The position numbers were made by a program, and so were the translations under genes. A stretch of DNA of 64,000 bases. Origin: an uncultured Gammaproteobacteria bacterium. Its GTDB lineage: Bacteria > Pseudomonadota > Gammaproteobacteria > Arenicellales > JAANXG01. Every line of letters starts with the position of its first letter. Position 1 is the first letter of the stretch. Shown here piece by piece: positions 46,252-55,004 of this stretch. The stretch lies in NCBI GenBank assembly GCA_947258975.1, contig CAMYKK010000011.1, positions 28,155-92,154 on the forward strand. The letters are read 5' to 3'. A model generated the notes under the pieces. It saw nothing but the letters and a program-made list of their open reading frames with translations. It did not search any database and had not been told where the DNA came from.

Positions 46252-47232
46252 TCAGTTCGCGATATCCCATAGTGGGGCTGTGGCGGCATGGCGAACGCTT
46301 CCTGGCGACACGCCAAACACTCGCTTGAATGCCCTGGAAAAAGCGGCTTCAGATTGATACCCGAGGCGATCTGCGAGAACCGAGAGAGGATCCGACGTCT
46401 CTTGAAGTTGCGTGCGGGCGAGTTGCATGCGCCACTGGGTGAGATAGCGCATGGCGGACTCGCCTACCAGCTTGGTGAACCGAGCCGAGAAACCTGAGCG
46501 CGACATACCGACCGCTTTGGCCAACAAGGCCACGGTCCAGTCCTTTTCGGGCTCCCGGTGGATCGCAGCGATCGCTCTTCCCACCTGGTCGTCTCGCAGG
46601 GCGGCGAGCCATCCCCGATCAGCTTCGCGCGCCGAGTCGATCCACGACCGGATTGCCTGAATGATTAGGATATCGGCCAAATGAGTAATGACTGTTTCTC
46701 CACCCGGTCGCAGCTCCTTGGCTTCACGGGAGATGAAGCGCAGCGTGCTTTGCAGCCAGCTGCCTTCATCATCGTCCCAGGTATCGATCTGCAACACCTT
46801 AGGCAGCAGCGCGATGAGCTGTTGGGCCGCTACGTGATCGAAGCGTACAACTCCGCAGGTAAGGTGAGTTAAGTCGCCGGCGCCGCCGTAGCGCATGATC
46901 TCGTAGCGATCGCTGACCTGCTCAACCGGTATGTCGAACAGCGGCACAGCCTCGGCCGTGGGACTGCTACGGATACGGTGTCCGTTGCCATGGGGGACGA
47001 GCGCCAGGCTGCCTTGTTGAAGCAGGCGGGGTTCGTCGCCTTTGACTTCGAGCCAGCAACGGCCCGCGGTGACGATATGAAACATCATGCATCCATCAAA
47101 CGGAGGCAGGTCAACGCCCCAGGGTGCAGTCAGCTCAGATCTGCAGTACAGGGTGCCAGTGAGGCGGAGCAAGTGCAGGGTTTCGCCGAGCGGATCGGTG
47201 CAGGAAGGGATCTTCGAGCGGGTACGCGGCAT
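46252..47232 (-). CDS. AraC-family regulator with cupin N-terminus
   Basis: The 326-residue protein has an N-terminal cupin domain of the RCS/cupin_6 type (HIVTAGRCWLEVKGDE and LALVPHGNGHRI). Its C-terminal AraC helix-turn-helix pair is DWTVALLAKAVGMSRSGFSA and DPLSVLADRLGYQSEAAFSR. It probably controls the divergent NmrA-like and DUF1772 genes. Such cupin-AraC pairs next to small oxidoreductases often respond to electrophiles or aromatic compounds, but the effector is not evident. Confidence 0.9.
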   Translation of the reverse strand: MPRTRSKIPSCTDPLGETLHLLRLTGTLYCRSELTAPWGVDLPPFDGCMMFHIVTAGRCWLEVKGDEPRLLQQGSLALVPHGNGHRIRSSPTAEAVPLFDIPVEQVSDRYEIMRYGGAGDLTHLTCGVVRFDHVAAQQLIALLPKVLQIDTWDDDEGSWLQSTLRFISREAKELRPGGETVITHLADILIIQAIRSWIDSAREADRGWLAALRDDQVGRAIAAIHREPEKDWTVALLAKAVGMSRSGFSARFTKLVGESAMRYLTQWRMQLARTQLQETSDPLSVLADRLGYQSEAAFSRAFKRVFGVSPGSVRHAATAPLWDIAN

Positions 47233-47406
47233 GGTTGGGATTTTGTCACAGGTAGTGATCTAGAATCCAGCAGAATTGGACGATAAGCAAATTAATATAG
47301 ATTTAAAGTGATTGTTAATCCAATTATTGTTCGGCATATTCTACATCCATGGCGCGCTGATTATGCGTTCAAAGTCACGACAAACCAACTCAGGAAAACA
47401 GGAATC

Positions 47407-48252
47407 ATGAAACAGTCACCCATTCTCATCATCGGTAAAAATGGTAAAACAGGTGCCCGAGTAAACGAGCGCCTAAAAGCCCTTGGATACGCGACCCGCC
47501 CGGTTTCCAGGTCAACAAACCCATCATTTGATTGGGAGAATCCCGCGACATGGCAGTCTGCACTCAATGGTACTGGCGCCGCATATGTCACCTATCAGCC
47601 GGATCTTGCCGTACCCAATGCGGAATCGGCTATTAAAGAGTTCGTGCGAGTCGCCGTTGACACCGGATTGCAACACATCGTTTTACTTTCGGGCCGTGGA
47701 GAGGAAGGCGCACAACGCGCTGAGGAAGTACTGAAAGCCAGCGGTATTTCATGGAATATTGTAAGAGCCAGTTGGTTTTACCAAAACTTCAGCGAAAGCT
47801 TTATGTTGGAGGGTATATTGGCTGGTGAACTAGTATTACCTGCGGGAGACACCGTTGAGCCTTTTGTTGACGCTGATGACATCGCTGACGTTGTGGTTGC
47901 AACTTTAACCGAGCCGGGCCACCGAAATAGACTGTACGAAGTCACCGGCCCACGCGCTCTGACGTTCGCTCAATGCATCAAAGAGATTTCCGATGCACTT
48001 GGACGGCCCGTAACATATACCGGTATCCCCGTCGATGCATATATCAGCGCTTTACGCGAAGAGGGAGCACCGGAAGACCTGCAATGGTTGCTGCGGGAGT
48101 TGTTCACAGTTGTCTTTGACGGTAGAAACCGTAATGTGATGTCGGGTGTTAAAGAGGCGCTCGGCCGACCGCCTACAGACTTCAAAACCTATGTACAGAA
48201 GGCGATTGAATCCGGCGTTTGGGCGGCTGTACGGCAGAAGGAATTTGCGTGA
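47407..48252 (+). CDS. NmrA-like NAD(P)-binding protein
   Basis: The protein has 281 residues from ATG 47407, preceded by AGGAAAACAGGAATC. ILIIGKNGKTGARVNERL is the Rossmann Gly loop (GxxGxxG form). VLLSGRGEEGAQRAEEVL and IVRASWFYQNFSESFM follow, with VEPFVDADDIADVVVATL as in quinone-reductase/NmrA-type sensors. It is an atypical short-chain dehydrogenase fold, either a redox sensor or a reductase. Its TGA overlaps the ATG of the DUF1772 gene, so the two are coupled. Confidence 0.88.
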   Translation: MKQSPILIIGKNGKTGARVNERLKALGYATRPVSRSTNPSFDWENPATWQSALNGTGAAYVTYQPDLAVPNAESAIKEFVRVAVDTGLQHIVLLSGRGEEGAQRAEEVLKASGISWNIVRASWFYQNFSESFMLEGILAGELVLPAGDTVEPFVDADDIADVVVATLTEPGHRNRLYEVTGPRALTFAQCIKEISDALGRPVTYTGIPVDAYISALREEGAPEDLQWLLRELFTVVFDGRNRNVMSGVKEALGRPPTDFKTYVQKAIESGVWAAVRQKEFA

Positions 48253-48737
48253 TGGCTACATCTATTGTTACTGCTCTTTTATGGACCGCTGCGCTCAGCA
48301 GCGGTCTTATCGCGGGGGTTTACTTTGCCTTTTCCGGATTTATCATGCAGGCATTCGACAAGATCGACGCAGCACAATCTATTGCCGCAATGAACTCCAT
48401 CAATGACGCGATACTTCGTTCATCGTTTATGCCGCTTTTCTTTGGTTCGTCTATCATCTCAGTGCTTCTAATTATTATTGCTTTTGCCCGGTGGGGTGAT
48501 GCTGGCGCTGAATTGACTTTGATGGCGGGAGCGGTTTATTTCGTTGGCATGTTTTGCTGTACTGTTTTATTTAACGTGCCCCTTAACAATTCACTTGCGA
48601 GACTAGCGCCAAATAATGACAACGCGCACCATGTTTGGTCCCGCTATCGTAAAACCTGGACAAACTGGAACCATCTACGAATCGTTAGTTCACTTGTTAC
48701 CTGCGTACTTTGTATTTGGCTTTTAATTGATCATTAA
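48252..48737 (+). CDS. DUF1772 membrane protein
   Basis: The 161-residue protein has four membrane helices (about 5-27, 55-78, 85-104 and 140-159). The DUF1772 features are SGFIMQAFDKI, FNVPLNNSLARL near the middle, and WNHLRIVSSLVTCVL at the end. It is coupled to the NmrA-like gene by a TGATG overlap. Function unknown. DUF1772 genes commonly accompany NmrA-like oxidoreductases and AraC/TetR regulators. Confidence 0.88.
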   Translation: MATSIVTALLWTAALSSGLIAGVYFAFSGFIMQAFDKIDAAQSIAAMNSINDAILRSSFMPLFFGSSIISVLLIIIAFARWGDAGAELTLMAGAVYFVGMFCCTVLFNVPLNNSLARLAPNNDNAHHVWSRYRKTWTNWNHLRIVSSLVTCVLCIWLLIDH

Positions 48738-49085
48738 TGATGATTTGCCATACTGATGCGTATCAATTTTCCTTTTATGATGAATGTGCGCCACGGATCG
48801 ATCAGAGACCGGGTAATGTTTGCGTCCTCGATAAATTCAGATTGATTGCCACGTTGTCTCCGACCGGCCGACTCCGGCTGTTACATGGACGTCATTGCAA
48901 CGTCAGCTTGAAGATTGACAAGCGGACCAATGTGACTAGCACAACCTGCCGCCGCAACATTTTCCCACCAGCAGGAGCGTTTCGCTTTTCGCGTAAGCGT
49001 AAGCCAGTAGCAAGGTTGCGAAATTGGGAAAAGCGAAACCTTGGCTAGCCAGAATCAAAAGCCCGGGAGATCCGACCCGATTATA
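48738..49085. other. Intergenic region with long inverted repeat
   Basis: No gene is supported. A perfect 12-base inverted repeat, GTTTCGCTTTTC (48979-48990) and GAAAAGCGAAAC (49028-49039), with a 37-base spacer lies just downstream of the porin stop on the minus strand. It may be a 3'-end structure or the ends of a small element. Confidence 0.5.
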
Positions 49086-50336
49086 TTATGGGAAGCTTAC
49101 GAAGTATTGGAGCCACCACTTGGCAGTGTCTTTGGCAAAGGTGTCAGCCCTGTAGTCGGCGTACTTCAGCAGAAACTTGTGGCGCTTAGCAAAGGTCTTG
49201 GCGAGGGAGACGTCCCACTCGTCGCCGTATTTCTGGCTGCCGGATTCGGCTTCGAACTTATGGTAGATCAGCGACGCGGTGGCGCCCAGATAAACGGCCT
49301 TTAGGGCCATGTAGCGATCATCGACACCGGCATCTGGGGTAGTCAGGAACTTATCTGCCCAGCCCTGAAACTTGTGCAGGGTTGCGAGGGGCGTGGCGAA
49401 TTGTCTACCGGGTTGGTTTTGATCGCCCTCCAGAACTTCCCAACCAAGCTTGGCGGAAAAGACATTGACGCCCCCGCCCAGTTCCAGAAGACGATAATTA
49501 GACGTGTAATCATTCGGATTGTCGCCGTAGTCGGACTGATGAGCGTACTCCGCTGTGTAGTCTATAAACGTATCGTCGAGCAGACCATGTTTGCCGGACA
49601 ATCGCACGCCATAGGTGCTGTTTGAAAGAACGGGCGCATTCTCTAGATCCAGCAGGTAGCCGTATGCCCTGAGATCCGCCTGTGTCCAGCGACCGAGACG
49701 CACGTTGAACATGTGGGAGTCGCTGTCGAAGTCTGCGGCGGGGACACCGTCATCCGGACCAAATATGCGTTTTACCTCCCAGATGTATCCATAGTCCAAC
49801 CGCCAGTTTGATACCGAGCCGCCCAGCGTGACACTGTCATAAGTCTGCTCGTTCTGGCGCCAGGCGACGCCGCCGATAAACCGCTGGTTGTCGCGAACGA
49901 TGCGCTGCCTGCCTAATTTCACACCGAGATCCTTGGGTGAGTAACTCAAGTAAGCCTGGTTGACCTCCGTGCCGTCCGGATCCGCCACGACCGGGTACTC
50001 CGTTTTACCGTTTCGAGTGTTGTTATAGCGCTCGCTGCCAATAACAGTGACGTTGCTGAACTGCGCCAATAGGCCGAAGTCCCTATATTCCGCGGTTTCC
50101 AGGCCAAGGCGCGTTTGCAAGGTCGACGCCTCCGCGTCCTTGTCGAATCGGTCCTGGTCTACGAACTCGAAGCGATAGCGAAAACTGAGTGTTGCTTTGC
50201 CCTTGGTGACCGCATCAGCAAGGCTCGTCGCTGGGTCATTCGTGTCTTCGGCCTTGGCTCCTGTCCATACGGCACCGGCAGCGGCCAACATCAATGCCAA
50301 GGCCGGAACGATGATTGATGTCTGCATACTCTTCAT
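49086..50336 (-). CDS. Outer-membrane beta-barrel porin (alginate-export-like)
   Basis: The 416-residue protein has a signal peptide (ends near GAKAED) and alternating strands with many Tyr/Trp/Phe. YRFEFVDQDRFDKDAEASTL, RLGLETAEYRDFGLLAQFSN and LGRQRIVRDNQRFIGGVAWR are reminiscent of the alginate_exp/OprO-like family. The chain ends KWWLQYFVSFP, a near-terminal aromatic as in outer-membrane barrels. It probably carries an anionic or aromatic solute. The substrate is not evident, and no transport operon accompanies it. Confidence 0.8.
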   Translation of the reverse strand: MKSMQTSIIVPALALMLAAAGAVWTGAKAEDTNDPATSLADAVTKGKATLSFRYRFEFVDQDRFDKDAEASTLQTRLGLETAEYRDFGLLAQFSNVTVIGSERYNNTRNGKTEYPVVADPDGTEVNQAYLSYSPKDLGVKLGRQRIVRDNQRFIGGVAWRQNEQTYDSVTLGGSVSNWRLDYGYIWEVKRIFGPDDGVPAADFDSDSHMFNVRLGRWTQADLRAYGYLLDLENAPVLSNSTYGVRLSGKHGLLDDTFIDYTAEYAHQSDYGDNPNDYTSNYRLLELGGGVNVFSAKLGWEVLEGDQNQPGRQFATPLATLHKFQGWADKFLTTPDAGVDDRYMALKAVYLGATASLIYHKFEAESGSQKYGDEWDVSLAKTFAKRHKFLLKYADYRADTFAKDTAKWWLQYFVSFP

Positions 50337-50431
50337 GTTTTAAACCCCTTTTGCTCAACAGCGGTTTACACATTCTTCACAAAAACGATACAGAAAATAT
50401 GATATTTTGCATTGATGCATCTCAGAAGAAC

Positions 50432-50444
50432 TTGAGATTCTCAA
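50432..50444. promoter_or_regulatory. Palindrome TTGAGATTCTCAA upstream of the porin gene
   Basis: A perfect 13-base palindrome lies about 95 bases upstream of the porin start, next to a second ATCTCA...TGAGAT arm pair (50419-50438). It may be a regulator operator. The binding protein is unknown. Confidence 0.4.
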
Positions 50445-50715
50445 AACAGAGTCACCAACCGGGTGGTTGCCAGTGGGAATCCCGCTTTGGTTTTGCCCTG
50501 AAAGAACGGACCGTTAAGAAAGACCGGTGCCGGAAGCGTTGCAAGGCGTTTTCTATCAGGCGTTGCGACCGCAAACGTAGGAAGTTCGTTGCACTTCCCA
50601 CGTGGCAGGCAACAAAAATCGACAATGAATACGGATCGTGGAGTCCGGTGGGAGTCGCAATGTTAGTTCGTTACGTTGAGATTCCAAGCTCTCTACTAAT
50701 TGATTCTATCGACCG

Positions 50716-51038
50716 GAACCGGCCAACGGCGCCCGCCGGATGGTGGAAAGCGCCGCCCTGCTGGTCGATGGAGTTCTGCTCCGATTACCCATGCGGCAGT
50801 TAACGCCAGGGACGGCGTGTAGTAGGGCAATGCAGGAGCAATTGCCGAGGGTACTGAGCTTCCCCTTCCAGTTGCGATTCCTGTTCGCTAGCCGTCCCGA
50901 AGTGATGGGTCGGATCCTGGGCATCGTCTACCGCGCCATCGAGACCCATCTCGTCCAACAGGCGGGTTGCATCCGCACCGAGGCCAAGACCGGCGCAGTC
51001 ACCCTGATCCAGCGATTCGGCAGCGCGCTCAACCTGAA
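50716..51038 (+). pseudogene. IS91-type transposase, 5' fragment
   Basis: The fragment encodes ARRMVESAALLVDGVL, VLSFPFQLRFLFASRPEV, MGRILGIVYRAIETHL and GAVTLIQRFGSALNLN, a Y2-type IS91 transposase. About 50 bases of foreign sequence follow PMRQ (residues LTPGTACSRAMQEQLPR), so it is damaged even before the break. The N-terminal zinc-binding part is missing. The frame is cut at LNLN by the recombinase element and continues at 53598. Confidence 0.85.
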
Positions 51039-51068
51039 TAAGCAGACATAATACCCTCGTTGTGCAAG

Positions 51069-53167
51069 CTATTGATTTTCATCGAACAGGCTCCGCTGAT
51101 TGGCCAGCGTGTTCCCGTCGAAGGAGAGTTTGCCGGTTGCTTTAAGGCGCTGCAATATACTCGAGACCGGTTCACCGCCCAAGTCCGCGCGCTGGATTTC
51201 CAGTGGCGCATAAGGTGCCACTTGTTCAACCGCTAAGACTTTTTCTTTGATCAGCCGCATCAGTGTCGTATCACTGACACTACAGTACTTCGTAGCTTGA
51301 CCGAGGGTCAGGATATCGGGATCGAGCTTGTCCAGGTCAGGTGTCGCAATGTTGTACTTCTTTCGAACATAAGCCACCCGCGACTGCGTCCAGCGATTGC
51401 CTTTGCCGGTTCGCCGTCCCAGTTTGCTGAGCACACGAGCGATCTCGTCGTCACCATAGCGTCGTGCCATCTTGAGTTATCACCTCAAGGTCTTCCAACG
51501 TAGTCTTGTGCGCGACAGTGCCGGAGCGTGGCTTTGGCAGGGTCAACGAGGTATGACAACCCCCGTGCCAATGAATGACCATCTGTAATGCCTGGGCCGC
51601 CTCGTCCAGGTCAACGACAATTTCGTTGATCAGGGTGCGGGCGATCTTCTTTCTCAACACCATCGGGCACGCTGGATCGTTCCACACCGCCGCAAAGTCG
51701 TTACCGAGCGCCAGGATGGCCTCGGTTTCAGCAGGACTTAGCGGCGCCGAGGCCTCGCGGTGCGCATCTAGCTCGCCCTGCAGCCTTTCCAGTGCTTCGA
51801 GCTTGTCGTTCCAGCGTTGCTCCAGCACATCCGCCACCAGGCGGTTGGCGGGATCGGCCTGGTCATACTGGTCAAACGCGCGTTGCGATTCGTATTGCAG
51901 TTGTTGTAACTGGCGCTGTAACGCCGATCGCTGTCTTGGTTGCTGAGCCGCTCGATGGCGGCGATACTGGCGTTGAGGCCGCGTGGCGAGATGACCTTGA
52001 GGATTTCCTCACTGAGGCGCTTGTTGACGGTAGCCCCGCCGAAGCCCAGGCAATACTGTCCGCCGGTGGCAAAATCACCGACACACACATAACGTGCCGC
52101 CGTACCGCTCTTGCCCCAGTAGCGAATATGCAGTTTACGGCCACACCGGGCGCAGTGCAGCAGTCCGGTCAATAGGCCCTGACCGCTACGCATCGCCAGG
52201 GCCGATTCATCCTGCGTGAAATTGCCGCCATTGCTGCGCATGATGTCCTGGTTTCGCTGGTACTGTGCCCAGCTAATATAGCCGGGGTGATTGGTCGGCA
52301 ATAAAGACGCTGGCGTCCTCGGCCGGTCGTGTGCTGCGTTGCCGCCGCCTTGTTTGACCACCACCTCCGTCGGCCGGCGGCCATAGACATAGGCACCGGC
52401 GTAGAGTGGATTGTGCAACACGTCGTTGACAAAGCTGACTGTCGGCAGTTGCCACGCCAGTAGAAACTGGCCGCCGAGTGCCTTATTGACCGGCAGCTCG
52501 ATAGCCTCCTCGTGAAACCAGCGATGGGTTTGGCGAATACTGCCCAGTTCCCGGAATTTCTTGAACACCAGGGCGATAGCCTGTTGAACCCGCAGGTTGG
52601 GGTCCTTGACGATCTGAGCGACCGGGTCGGTGACATAACCCGGGGCCAGGCGCCAACCGAGTTCGCCGCGTTTGGCTTTGGCTTCCCGGCCCTGCTGCAG
52701 ACGGAACTTCAAGGCCTTGAGCTCGACCACGCTCAGGGTTCCCTTAATGCCCAACACCAGCTGGTCGTCCAGTCGATTTAGATCATACAGATTCTCCGCA
52801 TCGGCAATCAGGGTATTGAACACCTGACACAACTCCATCAGCTGACACCAGTCCTTGTCGGTCCGCGACAGCCGCGAGAGTTCACGGCTGAGCACCATCC
52901 CGACTTCCCCATGGCCACGCTGGCCAATACACGTTTGAAGCCTTCACGCGCCTGCGCACCGATTGCCGCACTCATCCCCAGATCACAATCAATGACCTCG
53001 ACGCGCTTGAAGCCATAGGTCTTGGCCGTATCCGTCAAGGCAGACTGCAGACGCTGGCTCTCTTGGTTCTGTTTGACCTGCGCCAATGAGGACTGGCGTA
53101 GATAGACCAGGGCCTTGCGGGCAAGATGTTCGGGTGTGATCTTTTGCGTGCCGTCATGCCTGTTCAT
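51069..53167 (-). pseudogene. Large serine recombinase, split by frameshifts
   Basis: The start is ATG 53167. The N-terminal catalytic block is KALVYLRQSSLAQVKQNQES with the active Ser. The frame breaks near 52907, in a G run, after LASVAMG. It continues as EVGMVLSRELSRLSRTDKDW and the recombinase domain, with the zinc ribbon CARCGRKLHIRYWG. It breaks again near 51930, before ALQRQLQQLQYESQ, and a third time near 51468 before MARRYGDDEIARVL. The intact chain would be about 690 residues. All breaks look like single-base indels, at least two in G runs, so sequencing error is possible. A dead element is the other reading. Confidence 0.82.
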
Positions 53168-53303
53168 GGTCTTCTCCCCAATGACTTCGCAGGACTGCAA
53201 CGATGGCTTGCGCCATCAATGCAGTGAGCTGTTGTTCCTGTTCGGTTTCCATCACTGGGCCCGGACGATCGTCGTGGTCGAGTTCGAGTGTGGTTTGTTG
53301 CAT
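53154..53303 (-). CDS. 49-residue accessory protein of the recombinase element
   Basis: The protein is read from ATG 53303 ([15 protein letters not shown]) to a stop overlapping the recombinase ATG by 14 bases. The composition is acidic, with a short helix ([17 protein letters not shown]). Such a small gene between the DUF5372-like gene and the recombinase is a feature of this cassette. Function unknown. Confidence 0.6.
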   Translation of the reverse strand: MQQTTLELDHDDRPGPVMETEQEQQLTALMAQAIVAVLRSHWGEDHEQA

Positions 53304-53577
53304 GGCGGTGCTCCGTCGAGGTCGTGGTCGCCACCATAGCGCACGAATGCAGCATCTCCGCCAGTGCCAGCAGCGCACTGGCAGCGAGTTCAACCTGTTC
53401 ACTGAGACAATAGTGCGCCGCTTCGGGCTGTAGCATCCACAGCGGGATCTTCAGCGTCTTGCCATCGGGATGCCGCACGGTCACCGCATTACCAGCCTGG
53501 CGGGGCCACGCGATGACGTCGAGACAGCGGTTATGGAGCGGGTGGAAAGGATAATGCACCGTCACCGTCGACGGCAT
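53164..53577 (-). CDS. DUF5372-like small protein of the recombinase element
   Basis: The N-terminal 80 residues ([38 protein letters not shown]) resemble DUF5372-type proteins of recombinase cassettes. The last 55 residues are basic and low in structure, and they overlap the next gene out of frame. That suggests a late frameshift or an overrun stop. Start ATG 53577. Confidence 0.5.
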   Translation of the reverse strand: MPSTVTVHYPFHPLHNRCLDVIAWPRQAGNAVTVRHPDGKTLKIPLWMLQPEAAHYCLSEQVELAASALLALAEMLHSCAMVATTTSTEHRHATNHTRTRPRRSSGPSDGNRTGTTAHCIDGASHRCSPAKSLGRRP

Positions 53578-53597
53578 GGTATTCAGTGTGGGTGTTG

Positions 53598-54270
53598 CTG
53601 AACATCCACTTCCATATGCTTTTCCTCGACGGGGTCTATATCGGACGCCCCGACGGCTCGTTCCGATTCTGCTGGGTGAAGGCGCCGAGCAGTGCCGAGC
53701 TCATCCGGCTAGCTCAAACCCTGGCGCTGCGCATCGGCCGCTACCTCGAACGACAGGGACTGCTGGAGCGGGACGCGGAGAACAGCTATCTGGCCGGCGA
53801 TGAGCTCGAGGCCGGGCCGATGGATCAGCTCCTCGGTGCGTCGATCACGTATCGGATTGCCGTCGGGTCGCAACGGGGCCGCAAGGTCTTCACATTGCAG
53901 ACGCTGCCGGCGTGCGATCAGCCGTTCGATGACGGGGTGGGCAAGGTGGCTGGATTCTCGCTGCATGCGAGCGTGGCGGCGCGCGCGGATGAACGCAAGA
54001 AGCTCGAACGGCTTTGCCGCTATATCAGCCGCCCGGCGGTCGCGGAAAAGCGCCTGTCGCTCACCGCCAACGGTAACGTGCGTTACCGGCTGAAGACCCC
54101 TTACCGTGATGGCACGACGCACGTCATCTTCGATCCACTCGATTTCATCGCTCGGCTGGCGGCCTTGGTGCCCATACCGCGAGTCAACCTCACCCGCTTC
54201 CACGGGGTATTTGCGCCGAACAGCAAACACCGCGCGCGGGTGACACCGGGCAAGCGGGGCAGGGGGAGGG
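53598..54270 (+). pseudogene. IS91-type transposase, 3' fragment
   Basis: Reading resumes at [18 protein letters not shown] and passes [37 protein letters not shown] and [24 protein letters not shown] blocks to [14 protein letters not shown]. There the homology ends near 54270 and the usual C-terminal tail is lost. It is the continuation of the fragment ending at 51038. Confidence 0.85.
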
Positions 54271-54342
54271 GCTGCTGTCGGACAAAAAGCGGTTTATGCT
54301 TCCTATACGTGCCGGCAATCGGATCAAAGTTAGGGCTGTTGA

Positions 54343-54774
54343 TCACCAGCCCCCAGAAATCAATCGCACGCCCTTCAGCGGCACACCGGCATCGGATTCG
54401 AGCACCGAGCCATCTTTGAAGGTCATTTTGCAGCTACCGGCAACACAGCCAAAGCGAACCACCAGATCACTGAAGGCGCCACCGAAGGTGATCTGTGCAC
54501 CTTCGAGCACCGCGACCTGACGTTCGGGATCGATCTTGTCCGAGATTTCGCCGCTCTCATCAATGCGTTTCGGCGCATAACCGGGGCCCCCGATGGTGTC
54601 GATCCCCTCGCCGGCCGGTGTCATGCCGGTGGGCATGGCCGTGATCTGAAATTGCACCAGCAGCTCGACCGGTTCGACCTGGTTTTTTCGGTGATCGGCC
54701 TGGGCCGACATCGCCAGCATGGCGGTGAGCAAGGACAGCAGTAGTACGCCGGGGTGAAGTCGTGTGTGGTCCAT
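54343..54774 (-). CDS. Small exported protein, unknown function
   Basis: The 143-residue protein has a signal peptide ([18 protein letters not shown]). A polar mature part follows with [20 protein letters not shown], then a beta-rich ending [19 protein letters not shown] that contains a Cys pair likely to form a disulfide. I do not recognise the family. It sits between the dead IS91 copy and nemA. Confidence 0.7.
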   Translation of the reverse strand: MDHTRLHPGVLLLSLLTAMLAMSAQADHRKNQVEPVELLVQFQITAMPTGMTPAGEGIDTIGGPGYAPKRIDESGEISDKIDPERQVAVLEGAQITFGGAFSDLVVRFGCVAGSCKMTFKDGSVLESDAGVPLKGVRLISGGW

Positions 54775-54917
54775 GTTGTTTCTCCTTAGTTGTTATGCAC
54801 GGGGCCAGATACCACCTCGGTGTCCGTGAGCCGCGCGCGACTTTAGCATTATCGGACTGACATAGGCTTAACAGTGGCGGCTGTGAGTGCCTGTTTTTAA
54901 ATCCATTTTTGTTTGGC

Positions 54918-54946
54918 TTGACATCCTAGGACATCTGTCCTATTTT
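54918..54946 (+). promoter_or_regulatory. nemA promoter TTGACA-N17-TATTTT
   Basis: A perfect -35 (54918-54923) and a good -10 (54941-54946) with 17-base spacing lie 58 bases upstream of the nemA ATG. The expected transcription start is near 54953. Operator 1 fills the spacer and operator 2 follows the start. Confidence 0.8.
54927..54942. promoter_or_regulatory. Operator 1 TAGGACATCTGTCCTA
   Basis: A 7-base inverted repeat with a two-base centre lies between the -35 and -10 of nemA. It shares its AGGACA/TGTCCT half-sites with operator 2 and is a likely TetR-family binding site. Confidence 0.75.
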
Positions 54947-54957
54947 AGGACTTCGTT

Positions 54958-54975
54958 TTAGGACAATTGTCCTAA
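54958..54975. promoter_or_regulatory. Operator 2 TTAGGACAATTGTCCTAA
   Basis: A perfect 18-base palindrome lies just downstream of the predicted start site, centred 32 bases (about three helical turns) from operator 1. It is a likely target of the TetR protein encoded after nemA. Confidence 0.78.
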
Positions 54976-55004
54976 TTATTTGCTGATTATCCAAGGAATG
55001 TGTT

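Larger units (their letters stand above)
51039..53597. mobile_element. Serine-recombinase element inserted in an IS91 transposase
   Basis: About 2.56 kb separates two halves of one IS91 transposase. CTGAA is present at both joints (51034-51038 and 53598-53602), as expected for recombination at a short core. Inside are, on the minus strand, a DUF5372-like small gene, a 49-residue small gene and a large serine recombinase. This three-gene layout is a recognisable mobile cassette. The ends show no long terminal inverted repeats, consistent with serine-recombinase insertion. Confidence 0.75.

Noticed and set aside
46173..46328. 51-codon plus-strand frame just after the CTTAAG box
   Set aside because: No ribosome site, and it runs into the antisense of the AraC gene.
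48737..49048. 103-codon frame after the DUF1772 gene
   Set aside because: Not conserved-looking, Cys/Arg-rich, and it crosses the inverted repeat.
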